Origin: Dichetophora obliterata
Taxonomy: Eukaryota; Arthropoda; Insecta; Diptera; Sciomyzidae
DNA length: 64,000 nt
Reading direction: 5' to 3'
NCBI GenBank assembly: GCA_963920525.1
Contig: OY986439.1
Span: 33,859,819-33,923,818, forward strand
Shown here: one piece after another, positions 54,776-64,000 of the stretch
Position numbering within the stretch: position 1 is the first letter of the stretch
Layout of the letters: each line of letters starts with the position of its first letter
Program-made: the position numbers and the translations under genes
The notes under the pieces: generated by a model
What the model was told of the DNA's origin: nothing
Databases searched by the model: none
Seen by the model: only the letters and a program-made list of their open reading frames with translations

Positions 54776-54958
54776 CATGGTAGAAAAATACAGGTATATG
54801 CACCAGATGAGAGCATACTGCCGGAATTGTCAAACCGAAGTAAAACTTTTTCTTTATTTTCTTTTGTTTCCATTCGCCCCACAGCTAAATTTGACAGACA
54901 TGGCAGTATGGAAAGAGAGCACAGTCAGCGCTGCATATACCTCTATCCTTCTACCATG
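54776..54958. mobile_element. 183-bp hAT-like MITE, copy 1
   Basis: The ends read inward CATGGTAGAA; the arms share GGTATATGC and GCATACTGCCGGAATTGTCA. Flanks CTCGAGGC (54768-54775) and CTCAAGGC (54959-54966) match at 7 of 8 positions. An 8-bp duplication suggests hAT. Open frames of about 100 codons on both strands are artefacts. Confidence 0.8.
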
Positions 54959-55004
54959 CTCAAGGCTCATCAGTTTTTTTTTGTTGCGCTGAGCTAGCTG
55001 AGCA

Positions 55005-55187
55005 CATGGTAGAAGAATACAGGTAGATGCACCAGATGAAAGCATACTGCCGGAAATGTCAAAACGAAGCGAAACTTTTTATTTATTTTCTTTTGTTACC
55101 ATTCGCCACACAGCTGAATTTGACAGACATGGCAGTATGGAAAGATAGCACAGTCAGCGCTGCAGCTACCTCTATCCTTATACCATG
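55005..55187. mobile_element. 183-bp hAT-like MITE, copy 2, exact 8-bp TSD
   Basis: It has the same length and arms as copy 1. GCTGAGCA lies immediately on each side (54997-55004 and 55188-55195). Because each copy has its own duplication, the pair arose from two independent insertions, not from a tandem duplication. Confidence 0.85.
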
Positions 55188-55269
55188 GCTGAGCAGCACA
55201 GGGTTGATAAATTACTTTTTAATTTTGGTATATAAATTTAGAAAAAATTGTACTAAATGAAAAAAAAAG

Positions 55270-57060
55270 TATGAAATAAATTTTGTTTACTCAACGCATA
55301 CTGCGTTAACTTTGTCACTCCGTTTGTATCGCTGATAAGGAGGCGTGGCAGGTATAGATAAGTATATATATATATTCTTGATCAGCATCACCTCCTGAGC
55401 CAATTTTGCTAGGTCAGTCTGTCGACACGATTACAGCCGCAATTTCAAAGCTATCGCATTGAAATTTGGTATATGTGCTTACATTAAAAAAACAAAGATC
55501 AAGTTCGAGACATGATTCAATTATTATAGGTTGTCCATTCGTTTGACAACACCCGTAAATTTGTAAAAAAAAATATATTCTCTCTCAAATATAAATGACA
55601 ACCAGGGTTTTGTGGTCTTCTATGAAAAAAGTTATGTTACGGGGTTTTGTTGTGTATTTTTTTAAAAAAAGTAGTTATTCAATATTTTGCTGTTAGCAGG
55701 AAAAAAATAGTGTGCGTTGCGTTTATAATAATTATTGCTCTGATAATTATTATTGAAAATTTTTTTTTAAATTTTGTTGAGAGTCGTTTTTTTTCAATTG
55801 AAATATAAATCGCTACTATTAAGTTGTAATTGTTAAAATAACGTGCGGTATTTGCAAAAGTGTATTTTGGTGATAAAATTCGTAAATATAATGTGCCAGT
55901 GGATCCAATAAGCCGTCAGCGGTGTGAATAGATTTGCACAACAAAATATTGAAATTAGTTTTTTAAAAACTCACTTAAATTTTCTATCAAAACAAACAAG
56001 CAGTGCAGGACGTAGTAGAAAAAGCAGCAGTGAAATGTATCCTTAGGTATTTAGTACTGCGAAAAAGTATGATATTCCTGCAACTGATTACTTTGGTGGC
56101 TTAAAAAAAATACTCTTTTGCTCTCCTCTTCAATTTTACGGGTGTATATATTCATTCTTGTGAGTAAACGTCAAATGAATGGACAACCTTTAGTAATTTA
56201 ATCATGGTTCGAGAACTAGCAAAATCGGATGAAAACCACGCCTTCTTTATCAAACAATAAAATTACTAAAAACGCCACAAAAATTTTTGCAGTTACTTGG
56301 TATTGTGCACATAAGCTTTGAAGTAAAACTCTTGATCATATATTCACCACATATTTCAAATTTGTTAAGATCAGTTAAAAACAACGCCTACCTCCCATAC
56401 AACATTAGTTTATCAAATCTTTAAAATATATTAAAAATGACACAAAAATTGCTGTCATGATTAAAAATTTGCCCATAAATTTTGGCCCCAAAAATTTTAA
56501 ATATAATTGAAATTTTTTAAAATCTAAAAAAAAAACAACGCAACAACCTCCCATACAAAGTGACTTTAACAAAATGGTAAAATCTCTGAAAATGCCACAA
56601 AAACTAATATAATGACTTGAAATCTTGCACATAAGCTTTGGTTTCAATTATGCACCATACATATAAAATTTGTCAAAATAGTATGAAAACCAAGCCTAAA
56701 TACCTAATCAAAGTAACTAGTATATGAAAACGGTTAAGTTTCTAAAAATTCCGCAAAAATTAATTTAATAAAGTAAAATTATGAACATATGCTAAAAATA
56801 TTAAAATTCACTTTGAGTTTGAAATTTGGCAAAATTCATAAAAGCTCGACCAATCTCCCATACAAAGTGACGTCATCAAAGTAGAATAACTTTTATAAAT
56901 TTCACAAAAATGTATAGGTTAACAGTATATTTAATACATAATCTTCCATACCTTAAACGTGTTCTGCATTTAAGTGTTCGCAAAATTGGATGAACACCAC
57001 AACAGTAATCTATACGAAGTGACGTCATCAAACCCAAAAAAATAATGCAAAACTAAGAAT
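55270..57060 (-). repeat. Inverted-orientation array of the TTTGTATGGGAGGTAGGCGTGG family with terminal module
   Basis: On the minus strand the array runs from about 57060 to 55270. CTCCCATACAA-type landmarks (plus strand) occur at roughly 150-bp steps near 56241, 56393, 56547, 56693, 56855 and 57011. The terminal module (GATGCTGATCAAGAATATAT, GCCACGCCTCCTTATCAGCG, read on the minus strand) closes it at 55270-55510. The array is interrupted by the MITE at 55528-56189. Confidence 0.75.
55528..56189. mobile_element. 662-bp MITE, TIR AGGTTGTCCATTC
   Basis: AGGTTGTCCATTCRTTTGAC reads inward at both ends. Removing it rejoins the terminal module to the ~150-bp units of the inverted array, so it inserted after that array formed. 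A 3-bp TTA duplication is possible but ambiguous. Confidence 0.65.
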
Positions 57061-58700
57061 ATACTGTGGAGGTATCTAAGCCCAGTCGAAGATAATTCCT
57101 TGCTAGTTTTTATTTAAATTAAAGTGAATGTGTTTTAACAATTCAGTTCATAAACCTTGTAAAGAAAATTACAATGGTTTTTATTTATTTTTAATTATTC
57201 ACAAAGTTTTTTATAATCACAAAAAGGAACACAAGTGGTTTTATAATAATCATAAAATGAGATCAATAAAATCTATAAATAAATCATATAAACATAAAGT
57301 TTAGAGATCTTTTTATAATTAAACAACAAAAAATTTTACATACGTGTGAATTACTGTCGTTACCTTAAAAAAGAAAGGCCACTAACATTTTTTTAAATCA
57401 GGTTCTTCGCATTTGTCTTTAGGCCAAACACCCATCCACCCAAAATCTGATACAATCCAGCCGAAAATTTTTTTAAAATGTTAGTCAGTGCCTTTCTATG
57501 TTAAGGTTACGAAAGAAATTAATGGGAAAATATTTCAGTCAAGCAATTTTTCACTTTCAGTCAAATTTTAGAAATTTTTTCATTTAATATGTTAATTCTG
57601 ATATCAATATTTGGCATTTAGTTCACTAGATTTTAAAAAATGTTTTGCTTAAATTAAATAAATTGTTGCAATCTGCAGTCTGTATCTGCAATTGGTTCTT
57701 ATTGAACTCTGAAAATAAAATATTCTTTTAACATTTGCTGTCGAGGGAGAAATTTAAAGAATTCCTTGAGCAATTTTATATAAATTGGAGAAAATCGATT
57801 CTTTAAAATATTTTTTTTTCCGAAATTCAGAATTAGATAATTTTTTTAATTCTTTTAAATCGTTTGCTTACTTAGAGTTCTAAATTCTGTGTTTATTATA
57901 GAGTAAAATAAAATGTACCGAAAACGCTTTGGTAGTAGGAAAGTAGGAAAAATATTAAATTGTACCAAAAAAGTACAATTGTACCGAAAATATCAACCCT
58001 GGCTGAGCACGAAGAGAAAGGAAAAAATAGAGAGCAACATGGAGTTTATTGAAACACTCGCAACACAAACGCGTAAAAGCCAACGAAACTTAATACCTTA
58101 ATTAAATAAACTTATTATTAAAGTTTCGAAAGAAAAACCCCTTAATAAATCTGTAGCACAAATATGATATTTTAAAATATTTTTCATAAAAATCGTCCCA
58201 GTACTTTTGGAGTAAAGTCGTAACTTTAAATTTTCACTACAATTTTATATAATAGTATAGATATAGATATGGATAGAATAGATGTGTTTGTTTAGAGGAA
58301 AATGTTCGAAGTGAGAAAATAACAAACAAATATTAAAATTATGCCAAAAATGAATAATTAAATAATACTTATAATAAAAGTTTAAAAAATCTGCTCATAG
58401 TAAGAAATTTACACTTTGCACTGTTAAGACATAAACAGTTTCATAGCGTAAAAACTCTGGATTTTACGTTAAAACTGTTAATTGCATTTTTGAAGAAAAT
58501 TATCTGATCAAAAATTTTGCTATAAGCAGATTTTATGTCCGATATAGAGGAGCGGAGATGTTGGCGATTGATGGATTTCAGGTTGTTGATTATGACTAAA
58601 TTAATCCATATCCAGCTATTGGTGCATTTTTGCATCAGTAACTTAAGAATTTTCTCCAGGTGAGAGCGAACGTTAGTATGGACCTTTGACAATATACATT
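57061..58700. other. AT-rich non-coding DNA (contains a small MITE)
   Basis: Apart from the hairpin at 57359-57510, no gene was recognised. The short frames at 57913-58101 and 58441-58692 lack recognisable motifs. Confidence 0.45.
57359..57510. mobile_element. 152-bp hairpin MITE
   Basis: GTWACCTTAA..AGAAAGGC.CTRACATTTT is present at both ends in inverted orientation (about 38 bp per arm) around a ~75-bp centre. No duplication was established. Confidence 0.65.
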
Positions 58701-58701
58701 A

Positions 58702-59102
58702 AGGGTTCTCATCTAAGCATGTAACTAACCCGTAAACATTGTAAACCTTGTGAACTTACATGCGCGTAAACTATCTGTCAAAATTTGTATGGGCGTGAGT
58801 TTACATCATTTCCGAGCCTATTTTGTAGTGTAAACTAGCATGTAAATCTACGTGTGTGAATGAGGGTTGGCTTTGGCGCTAATCATTACATATTTAAATA
58901 AGTTGAAGTAAATATGAACACGTTTTATTTATTATACTATGTTAATGAAGGTTTTCAAAAGGTTTAAAATTTAAAAAAATCATAATGTTGTCGCAGCCGC
59001 AGCCGCCATTTTGTCGACAGTTACGCTATTTACACTTTATCGCTCATCAAAAGTTTATATGCTATACATGTTTACATGTTTACATGCTTAGATGAGAACC
59101 CT
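58702..59102. mobile_element. 401-bp MITE with TA duplication, TIR AGGGTTCTCATCTAAGC
   Basis: The ends read AGGGTTCTCATCTAAGCATG inward with TA on each side (58700-58701 and 59103-59104). GTAAACATG-type motifs recur subterminally. No transposase. A Tc1/mariner-type origin is likely from the TA. Confidence 0.75.
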
Positions 59103-59104
59103 TA

Positions 59105-59846
59105 GTATTTGTGGTTTGAGTCGATTCGGTCGTTTACTTGGATTTTACGCCCACGGTGCGTCACAATCTTTGGGTTTTTTTTTTAATTTTTGAAAATTTC
59201 GGAAAAATATTTCAAATCGCAATATCGAAAAGTGCTTTTGAATAGTAGCTATTATAAGTTTTAAATTTTTATGTTAAAATAAATTTAGAGCCCGTTTGCT
59301 GTTTTAAAATGGGCAGGCACGGATATGAAGGTATGTGATGCAGCTAGTGGTGCAAAACTACATCAGGCCGCCCAGCCCTTACCTATGGAGGCAAAAACTT
59401 TAAATTTTGCCAGTAAAGTTTAGGGCCATATATAGACTCTGGACGAAGTTTCATCGATTTTGGCTTGGAAGTTAAGGAGCCGCCGGAAATGGGTTAAGAG
59501 GATAAAAAACCCTCGGGAAAAGTCAAAAGTAGTGTCGCAGAAAAAAACTAAGGATGCAGACTTGTTTTAGCAAGAAATATTTCAAAATATATGAAACCGT
59601 TGAGGTTAAAAAATTGTTTCACTCTAATATACATATTTAACTGTAAAAGTCGCATCAGCGGATGGACGATTACAATTATAACTGACTGGTCGCGCTTCAC
59701 GATCTTTCCGTTGAAATGATTCCCGAAACTTTAATAGTTATTAAACACGAATTTCGAGTGATAGATGGCGCTTCAACATCGTTTGACATTTAATTACTAA
59801 CTAATTCACTAACTGCTGGTGTTGAATTTTCGATCCATGGAATGTA
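59105..59846. other. Non-coding interval between a MITE and a Tc1 element
   Basis: No gene is recognised in this stretch. Confidence 0.45.
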
Positions 59847-61496
59847 CAGTATTGTGCAAAACGTATTCAACTCGGTTGCCTAGTGAATTTTTATTTTCCA
59901 AAATAGTATTAAATTCAAATTTTATAAATGCTATTTAAGTCCTCGGTCTGGCAGCATTGGAAAGTATGACAAAATTAGCTCTCCGTGCACTAGCAGTACC
60001 GTTATGATGCCGACTGCGATTAAAAGTAGTTTTGTAGCTGTGCAAAACATGTGCAACTAGTTAAAGATGTTCTCTTCTTTGAGTCGTCACGTTTTACGAA
60101 TCGCGAATATTAATAATCTATTTGTATTTCTCAGTCAACATATTCTATAGTAAACAATTTAAAATTTAAAACACATTTTTTTTATCATGGCAAGGAACAA
60201 ATATAACGCTCATACTAAGTTGCTGACAATTCAAGCATTTTCGAGAAGGTTCTTCCCAAAAAGAAATTTCTGAAAGGTTTAAAGTGCATAAATCTACTGT
60301 GTCGAGAGGTATTTGAAAGCGTCAAAGAAAGTTAGCGATTGAAACTATACACTCTGGGGGTCGACCACGTAAAACAAACGAAAGGACTGACAAAAAAAAC
60401 ATCAACTTAAATGAAAAAGATCCATTCATCTCTTCATCGGACATTGTAAATAACCTCGATTTGCCGATAAGTTCGAGTACAGTCCGTCGACGAGCGATAT
60501 AAGCCAATTTGAGAGCACGCAGACCCTCAAAAAAGCCCCTACTATCCTCGAAACATCGTCAAAAAAGGTAAGAAAAATATAGTTATAAATCAGTTTTATG
60601 TTTTTAACCTCCAAACTTACTTCAAGGTTAAACTTTGCTCGTAAGTATGGAAATTGGTCTGCTGCAAAATGGAAAACAGTATTATTTTGCGTTGAGAGCA
60701 AATTTAACCTCTTCGGTTCGGATGGGATAACTCATGTTCGCCAAAACCTGGTGGTCGGTTGCATAAGACAAATGTCGTGTCCACTTTGAAGCATGGTGGA
60801 GGGTCCATTATGCTTTGGGGTTGTTTTTCTGCGCAAGGTTGTACTCTTTACCAAATTAATGCAACCGTTGATCGATACAAATATAAAAATATTTTGGAGA
60901 CCATAATGCTGCCGTATGCTGAAGAGAAAATGCCCTTGTTGTGGCATTTCCAACATGACAACGACCCCAAACACACTTCGAAGTGCGTAAAACAGTGGTT
61001 AGCCGACAAAAAATTTCAGTACCTGACTGGCCAGCACAGTCACCTGACTTAAACCCTATAGAAAATCTGTGGGGCATCCTTAAGCAGCGTGTCAAATTAC
61101 AAAGATTTTCGTCAGCGGGGGCACTTTTCAGTGCCTTACAATTGGGAGAGCATTCCTATGGCAATGATTTAAAAAATAGTGAGCTCTATGCCTAAGCAAT
61201 GTGAACAAGTAATTAAAAAAATTGGCTATGGGACAAAGTATTAAAACCACGATGCTTTTGAAGACTAAACTTATTTAGTTGCATATGTTTTGCACACATC
61301 GATATAACCGTTTCCACAATAGCAAAAAATCTTTCATACAAATATTTTTAGTAGAACTAATTTTTTTTGTTTTTATGCTTAAAAATGTTGTTTCATTAAA
61401 ATGAGTTGAAAAAATTATGAATAAAATTTGTTTTTTGTCAGATATGCTTAGAAAATAACAGTTTCATTTCCAGTTGCAGATATTTGCACAATACTG
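59847..61496 (+). mobile_element. Tc1-like transposon of the IR/DR type, 1650 bp, TA duplication
   Basis: The outer ends read CAGTATTGTGCAAA inward, flanked by TA (59845-59846 and 61497-61498). Inner copies of the same ~20-bp motif (TGTGCAAAACATGTGCAACT near 60039; its inverse near 61275) give four probable transposase-binding sites, as in S, Bari, Minos and Sleeping Beauty-type elements. The transposase between them is broken. Confidence 0.85.
60187..61195 (+). pseudogene. Tc1-like transposase pseudogene
   Basis: It starts MARNKYNAHTKLLTIQAFSR at about 60187, with several early frameshifts and stops. Recognisable blocks follow: WKTVLFCVESKFNLFGSDG (first catalytic Asp, usually S-D-E-S, reads V), [31 protein letters not shown] (second Asp present), then, after a frameshift near 61030, [20 protein letters not shown] (final Glu present). 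Loss of the first Asp and the broken frames make it inactive; only the ends could still be mobilised in trans. Confidence 0.85.
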
Positions 61497-61599
61497 TATA
61501 TGATTAAAAATGTAAAGAATATAAAGGGAAAATAGGAGAAAAGAAAAGGGAAGGGTATAAAATTTCAACTCAAGTGGTTAGGTGGAGTCAGAGTTGGGA

Positions 61600-62195
61600 T
61601 GTAATCGATTACTTTGTAATTGATTACAGGTAAATTACAATTAAAATTACAAATTATAACCGTAATCTTAAAAAGTAATAATTACGATTACTGTAATCAT
61701 TACCGAAATATTTATACAATTACAGTAATCGTTATTAATAAAAAATTACAATTACAATTGCTGTAGTCGTAATCAAATTACAATTACAATTGCTGTAGTC
61801 GTTATCAAAAAATTTTTATTACGATTACAGTAATCGTTATCAATAAAAAATTACAATTACGATTACAGTAATCGTTATCAACAAAAAAAATTACAATTAC
61901 GATTACTGTAGTCGTAATCAAATGTTTTTTTACTAAAATTACAAAAATTGTTATAAAAACAAAACTACAATTACGATTACGAGTATTTACTATTACTGTA
62001 ATTGTAATGAGCATTCCAGTTGTAATGAACTAATCAATTAATTCTTCTATTACAATAACAGTAATCGCAATTGTAATTTGTGAGTATACCGATTGCAGTA
62101 ATCGTAAGAATACTTTTTGCATTACAATTACAGTCATAGTAATCGCTAATGTTTTATAGATTACGATTAATGTAATTGGAAAATAATTGTAATCG
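61600..62195. repeat. AT-rich simple-sequence tract, TTACGATTACAGTAATCG type
   Basis: It is composed of permutations of TTACAATTACGATTACAGTA and its inverse, with loosely repeated ~50-bp blocks (TAATCGTTATCAATAAAAAA). The palindromic nature gives open frames on the minus strand that are artefacts. The truncated LINE follows directly on the right. Confidence 0.8.
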
Positions 62196-62259
62196 CAAAA
62201 TGCCCAGCTTTGGGTAGAGTTCAATTGTATTCAAACTCTTGCTTAAACTTTCTATACCA

Positions 62260-63525
62260 CTTCCAATTGTAATTGGAAGGTGGGAAATTATTTGTCCGCT
62301 TTCAGAAATTTAACCTGTGGGGTACCTCAAGGCTCGGTACTTGGTTCGCTTTTATTTACGATGTTCATTAATGACATCTTCAGAATATGCAATCATATTA
62401 CAATACATGCATATGCGGATGATCTTCAGTTGTACTTGTCCAGACCTATTGGTCACGTTGATGATTTATGTATGAAAGTAAACGAAGACTTGTGCAAAAT
62501 AACAAATTGGGCTAATGCTAACAACCTTATCCTTAATCCACTTAAATCATTTGTTTTGCCGGTTTTTAAATCTAGTTACTCCTTCCTTAATATACCGGGA
62601 ATTTTCTTAGATGGTATCGAGCTCAAATTTATTGATAAGGTTAAAAATCTCGGTTTTTATATTAACTCTTCACTCTCGTGCGAAGATCATGTGAATTCCG
62701 TTGTTAGCAAGGTTTATTATGTACTGCGAAACCTTAGGTGGATTGCATCATTTGTGCCTGTAGAGACTAGAAAAAAATTAGTAATTCAGCTGATTGTGCC
62801 AATTATCTCCTACTCAGATACAGTGTATAGTAAAGTTGATTCCCGATTCAAGCTTAAGTTACAACTTGTGTTTAATAATGCTGTAAGATACATTTTTGGT
62901 CTTAGAAAGTTTGACCGCATTAGTCACTTGAGTAACAAAGTACTCGATTGCAACATCTTCAACTATTTGGATGCTAGAAACTGCATCTTTTTACACAACC
63001 TGATCTGCACTCGCACTCCTGATTACTTATTTGAAAAGCTACAATTTTGTAGGTCAACTAGAAATCTGAATATTTTAATCCCTACTTATAATTTTTTAAA
63101 CTCTAACAGACTCTTTTACGTGAACGCCATCAGATTGTGGAATTCACTGCCTTTAAGTATAAAAAGTATTACAACTAAACGCAACTTTAAGCATGTAATT
63201 TTCCAACATTTCTCTTAAGTATCTCTCTTTCACTAATTCTATGCAATTGTATTTAAAAAACCTTACTTTAATTAAAATTACTTAATCTTTATTTGTTGTT
63301 ATTCTTGATTTTGTCGATTTTTCGATTTTTGTTTGAATTAATTTTGAATTAATTATTATTTTGATTAGATCTTTTAGTTAAATATTAATTGCATTAAGTT
63401 AAATTTTTAATTATTTTTTTTGTTGTTTATCACTTGTTATTTTGTTATGTATCTATATTCTTACTGCATTTAAAAGACTCTGTCTTATTTGTGAACCTTT
63501 GCTTTAAATAAAATAAATAAATAAT
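62260..63525 (+). mobile_element. 5'-truncated LINE with (TAAA)n-type tail
   Basis: Coding sequence begins inside RT next to the simple-sequence tract and runs to 63218. An AT-rich 3' UTR follows and ends in AAATAAAATAAATAAATAA at about 63506-63524. The tail type matches the full-length element at 27.4-32.3 kb, but the proteins are clearly different, so it is another family of the same broad group. Confidence 0.75.
62280..63218 (+). pseudogene. LINE reverse transcriptase, C-terminal half (~312 codons)
   Basis: It reads NLTCGVPQGSVLGSLLFTMF (motif B), IHAYADDLQLYLS (motif C), then KNLGFYINSSLSCEDHV and NAIRLWNSLPLSIKS near the end. Motif A and everything upstream is absent. The frame is open but has no start of its own; it is a dead-on-arrival copy. 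Confidence 0.82.
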
Positions 63526-63529
63526 TCAG

Positions 63530-63770
63530 AAAAGCTCAGTTGCAATTTAGTATTGAGAAATTCAAATTCAGAAAATATTAATGAAAACTCATAAAAATCA
63601 ATCAAAATTCAATAGAGATCTAATGAGATTAAGAAAAGCTCAATTGAAATTAAGAACATATTAAATTAAATTCAGAAAAGATCAATTGAAATTCAGAAAA
63701 GATCAATTGAAATTCATAAAAGATGAATTGGAATTCAGAAAAAAAAATTTTAATTCTGAACTATCAATAA
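63530..63770. repeat. Third locus of the GATCAATTGAAATTCAGAA minisatellite
   Basis: About a dozen units (AAGATCAATTGAAATTCAG and variants such as AGCTCAATTGAAATTAAG) lie directly after the LINE tail. Confidence 0.8.
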
Positions 63771-63783
63771 ATATATAAAAATT

Positions 63784-64000
63784 TTAATCTACCAATGCCA
63801 TTATCATTACAGTTAGCTTTAGCATTAACATTGACATTACCAAAACTATTACATTTATCGTTTTCAATACCATTACCAATACCATTACCACTGTTATTAC
63901 CATTGCCATTACCATTACCATTACGATTACCATTTTTATAACCTTCACCAATACCATTTTCACTATTATTACCATTACCGTTACCATTACCATAACCGTT
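63784..64000. repeat. (ATTACC)n-type microsatellite running off the window edge
   Basis: Imperfect 6-bp units ATTACC/ATACC/ATTGCC dominate. The apparent minus-strand Met/Val-rich frame is an artefact. Confidence 0.85.

Noticed and set aside
54642..55260. Overlapping ~100-codon frames on both strands
   Set aside because: They fall within the two hairpin MITEs; inverted arms make both strands open.
63784..63993. Met/Val-rich minus frame as a membrane peptide
   Set aside because: It is a translation of the ATTACC microsatellite.

Overview
This window looks like chromosomal DNA of a higher fly (Diptera, Brachycera; a repeat-rich genome, genus not determinable from sequence alone). It is AT-rich, has 68-177 bp mini-introns with GTRAGT-type donors, and is crowded with Tc1/mariner, hAT-like, foldback, Ty3/Gypsy and non-LTR elements of kinds common in flies.

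One cellular gene is clearly present. It is a BCAS3 (rudhira-type) beta-propeller gene on the minus strand, from an ATG at 36798 to a stop at 6087. Seven coding exons (36095-36798, 35695-36001, 21337-22204, 20959-21262, 20724-20890, 20397-20546, 6087-11422) have matching splice phases and add up to one 2611-codon frame. Exons 1-6 (about 833 residues) align with vertebrate BCAS3 along its length. Exon 7 is a single 5.3 kb exon encoding about 1,778 residues of mostly lysine/glutamate-rich, probably disordered sequence that ends in poly-Asp, poly-Ala/Gly and a basic tail. Vertebrate BCAS3 has nothing comparable. This fusion is the most interesting gene-level observation here.

Layout. 1-2.7 kb: a decayed Ty3/Gypsy pol with a MITE inside it. 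2.9-5.8 kb: a hairpin element, a minisatellite and a Tc1-type MITE. 6.1-11.4 kb: the giant BCAS3 exon. 11.4-20.4 kb: intron 6, with MITEs, a hAT transposase remnant, a tRNA-like repeat and a LINE fragment. 20.4-22.2 kb: BCAS3 exons 6 to 3. 22.2-35.7 kb: intron 2, with a nested Tc1/foldback/Tc3-like stack, a near full-length two-ORF LINE (27.4-32.3 kb) and a 10-bp-TSD element carrying tandem repeats. 35.7-36.8 kb: exons 2 and 1. 36.8-64 kb: intergenic DNA with no recognisable cellular gene. It holds a higher-order satellite (42.7-43.85 kb), two arrays of ~150-bp units in opposite orientations (44-46 kb and 55.3-57 kb), many MITEs with visible target-site duplications, a second Tc1 element (59.8-61.5 kb), two 5'-truncated LINEs (49.7-51.2 and 62.3-63.5 kb) and microsatellites at the right edge.

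The repeats do not form a pathway. Their insertion order can be read from duplications and interrupted periodicities. Calls rest on reading translated motifs and hand-matching repeats; no database search was possible.
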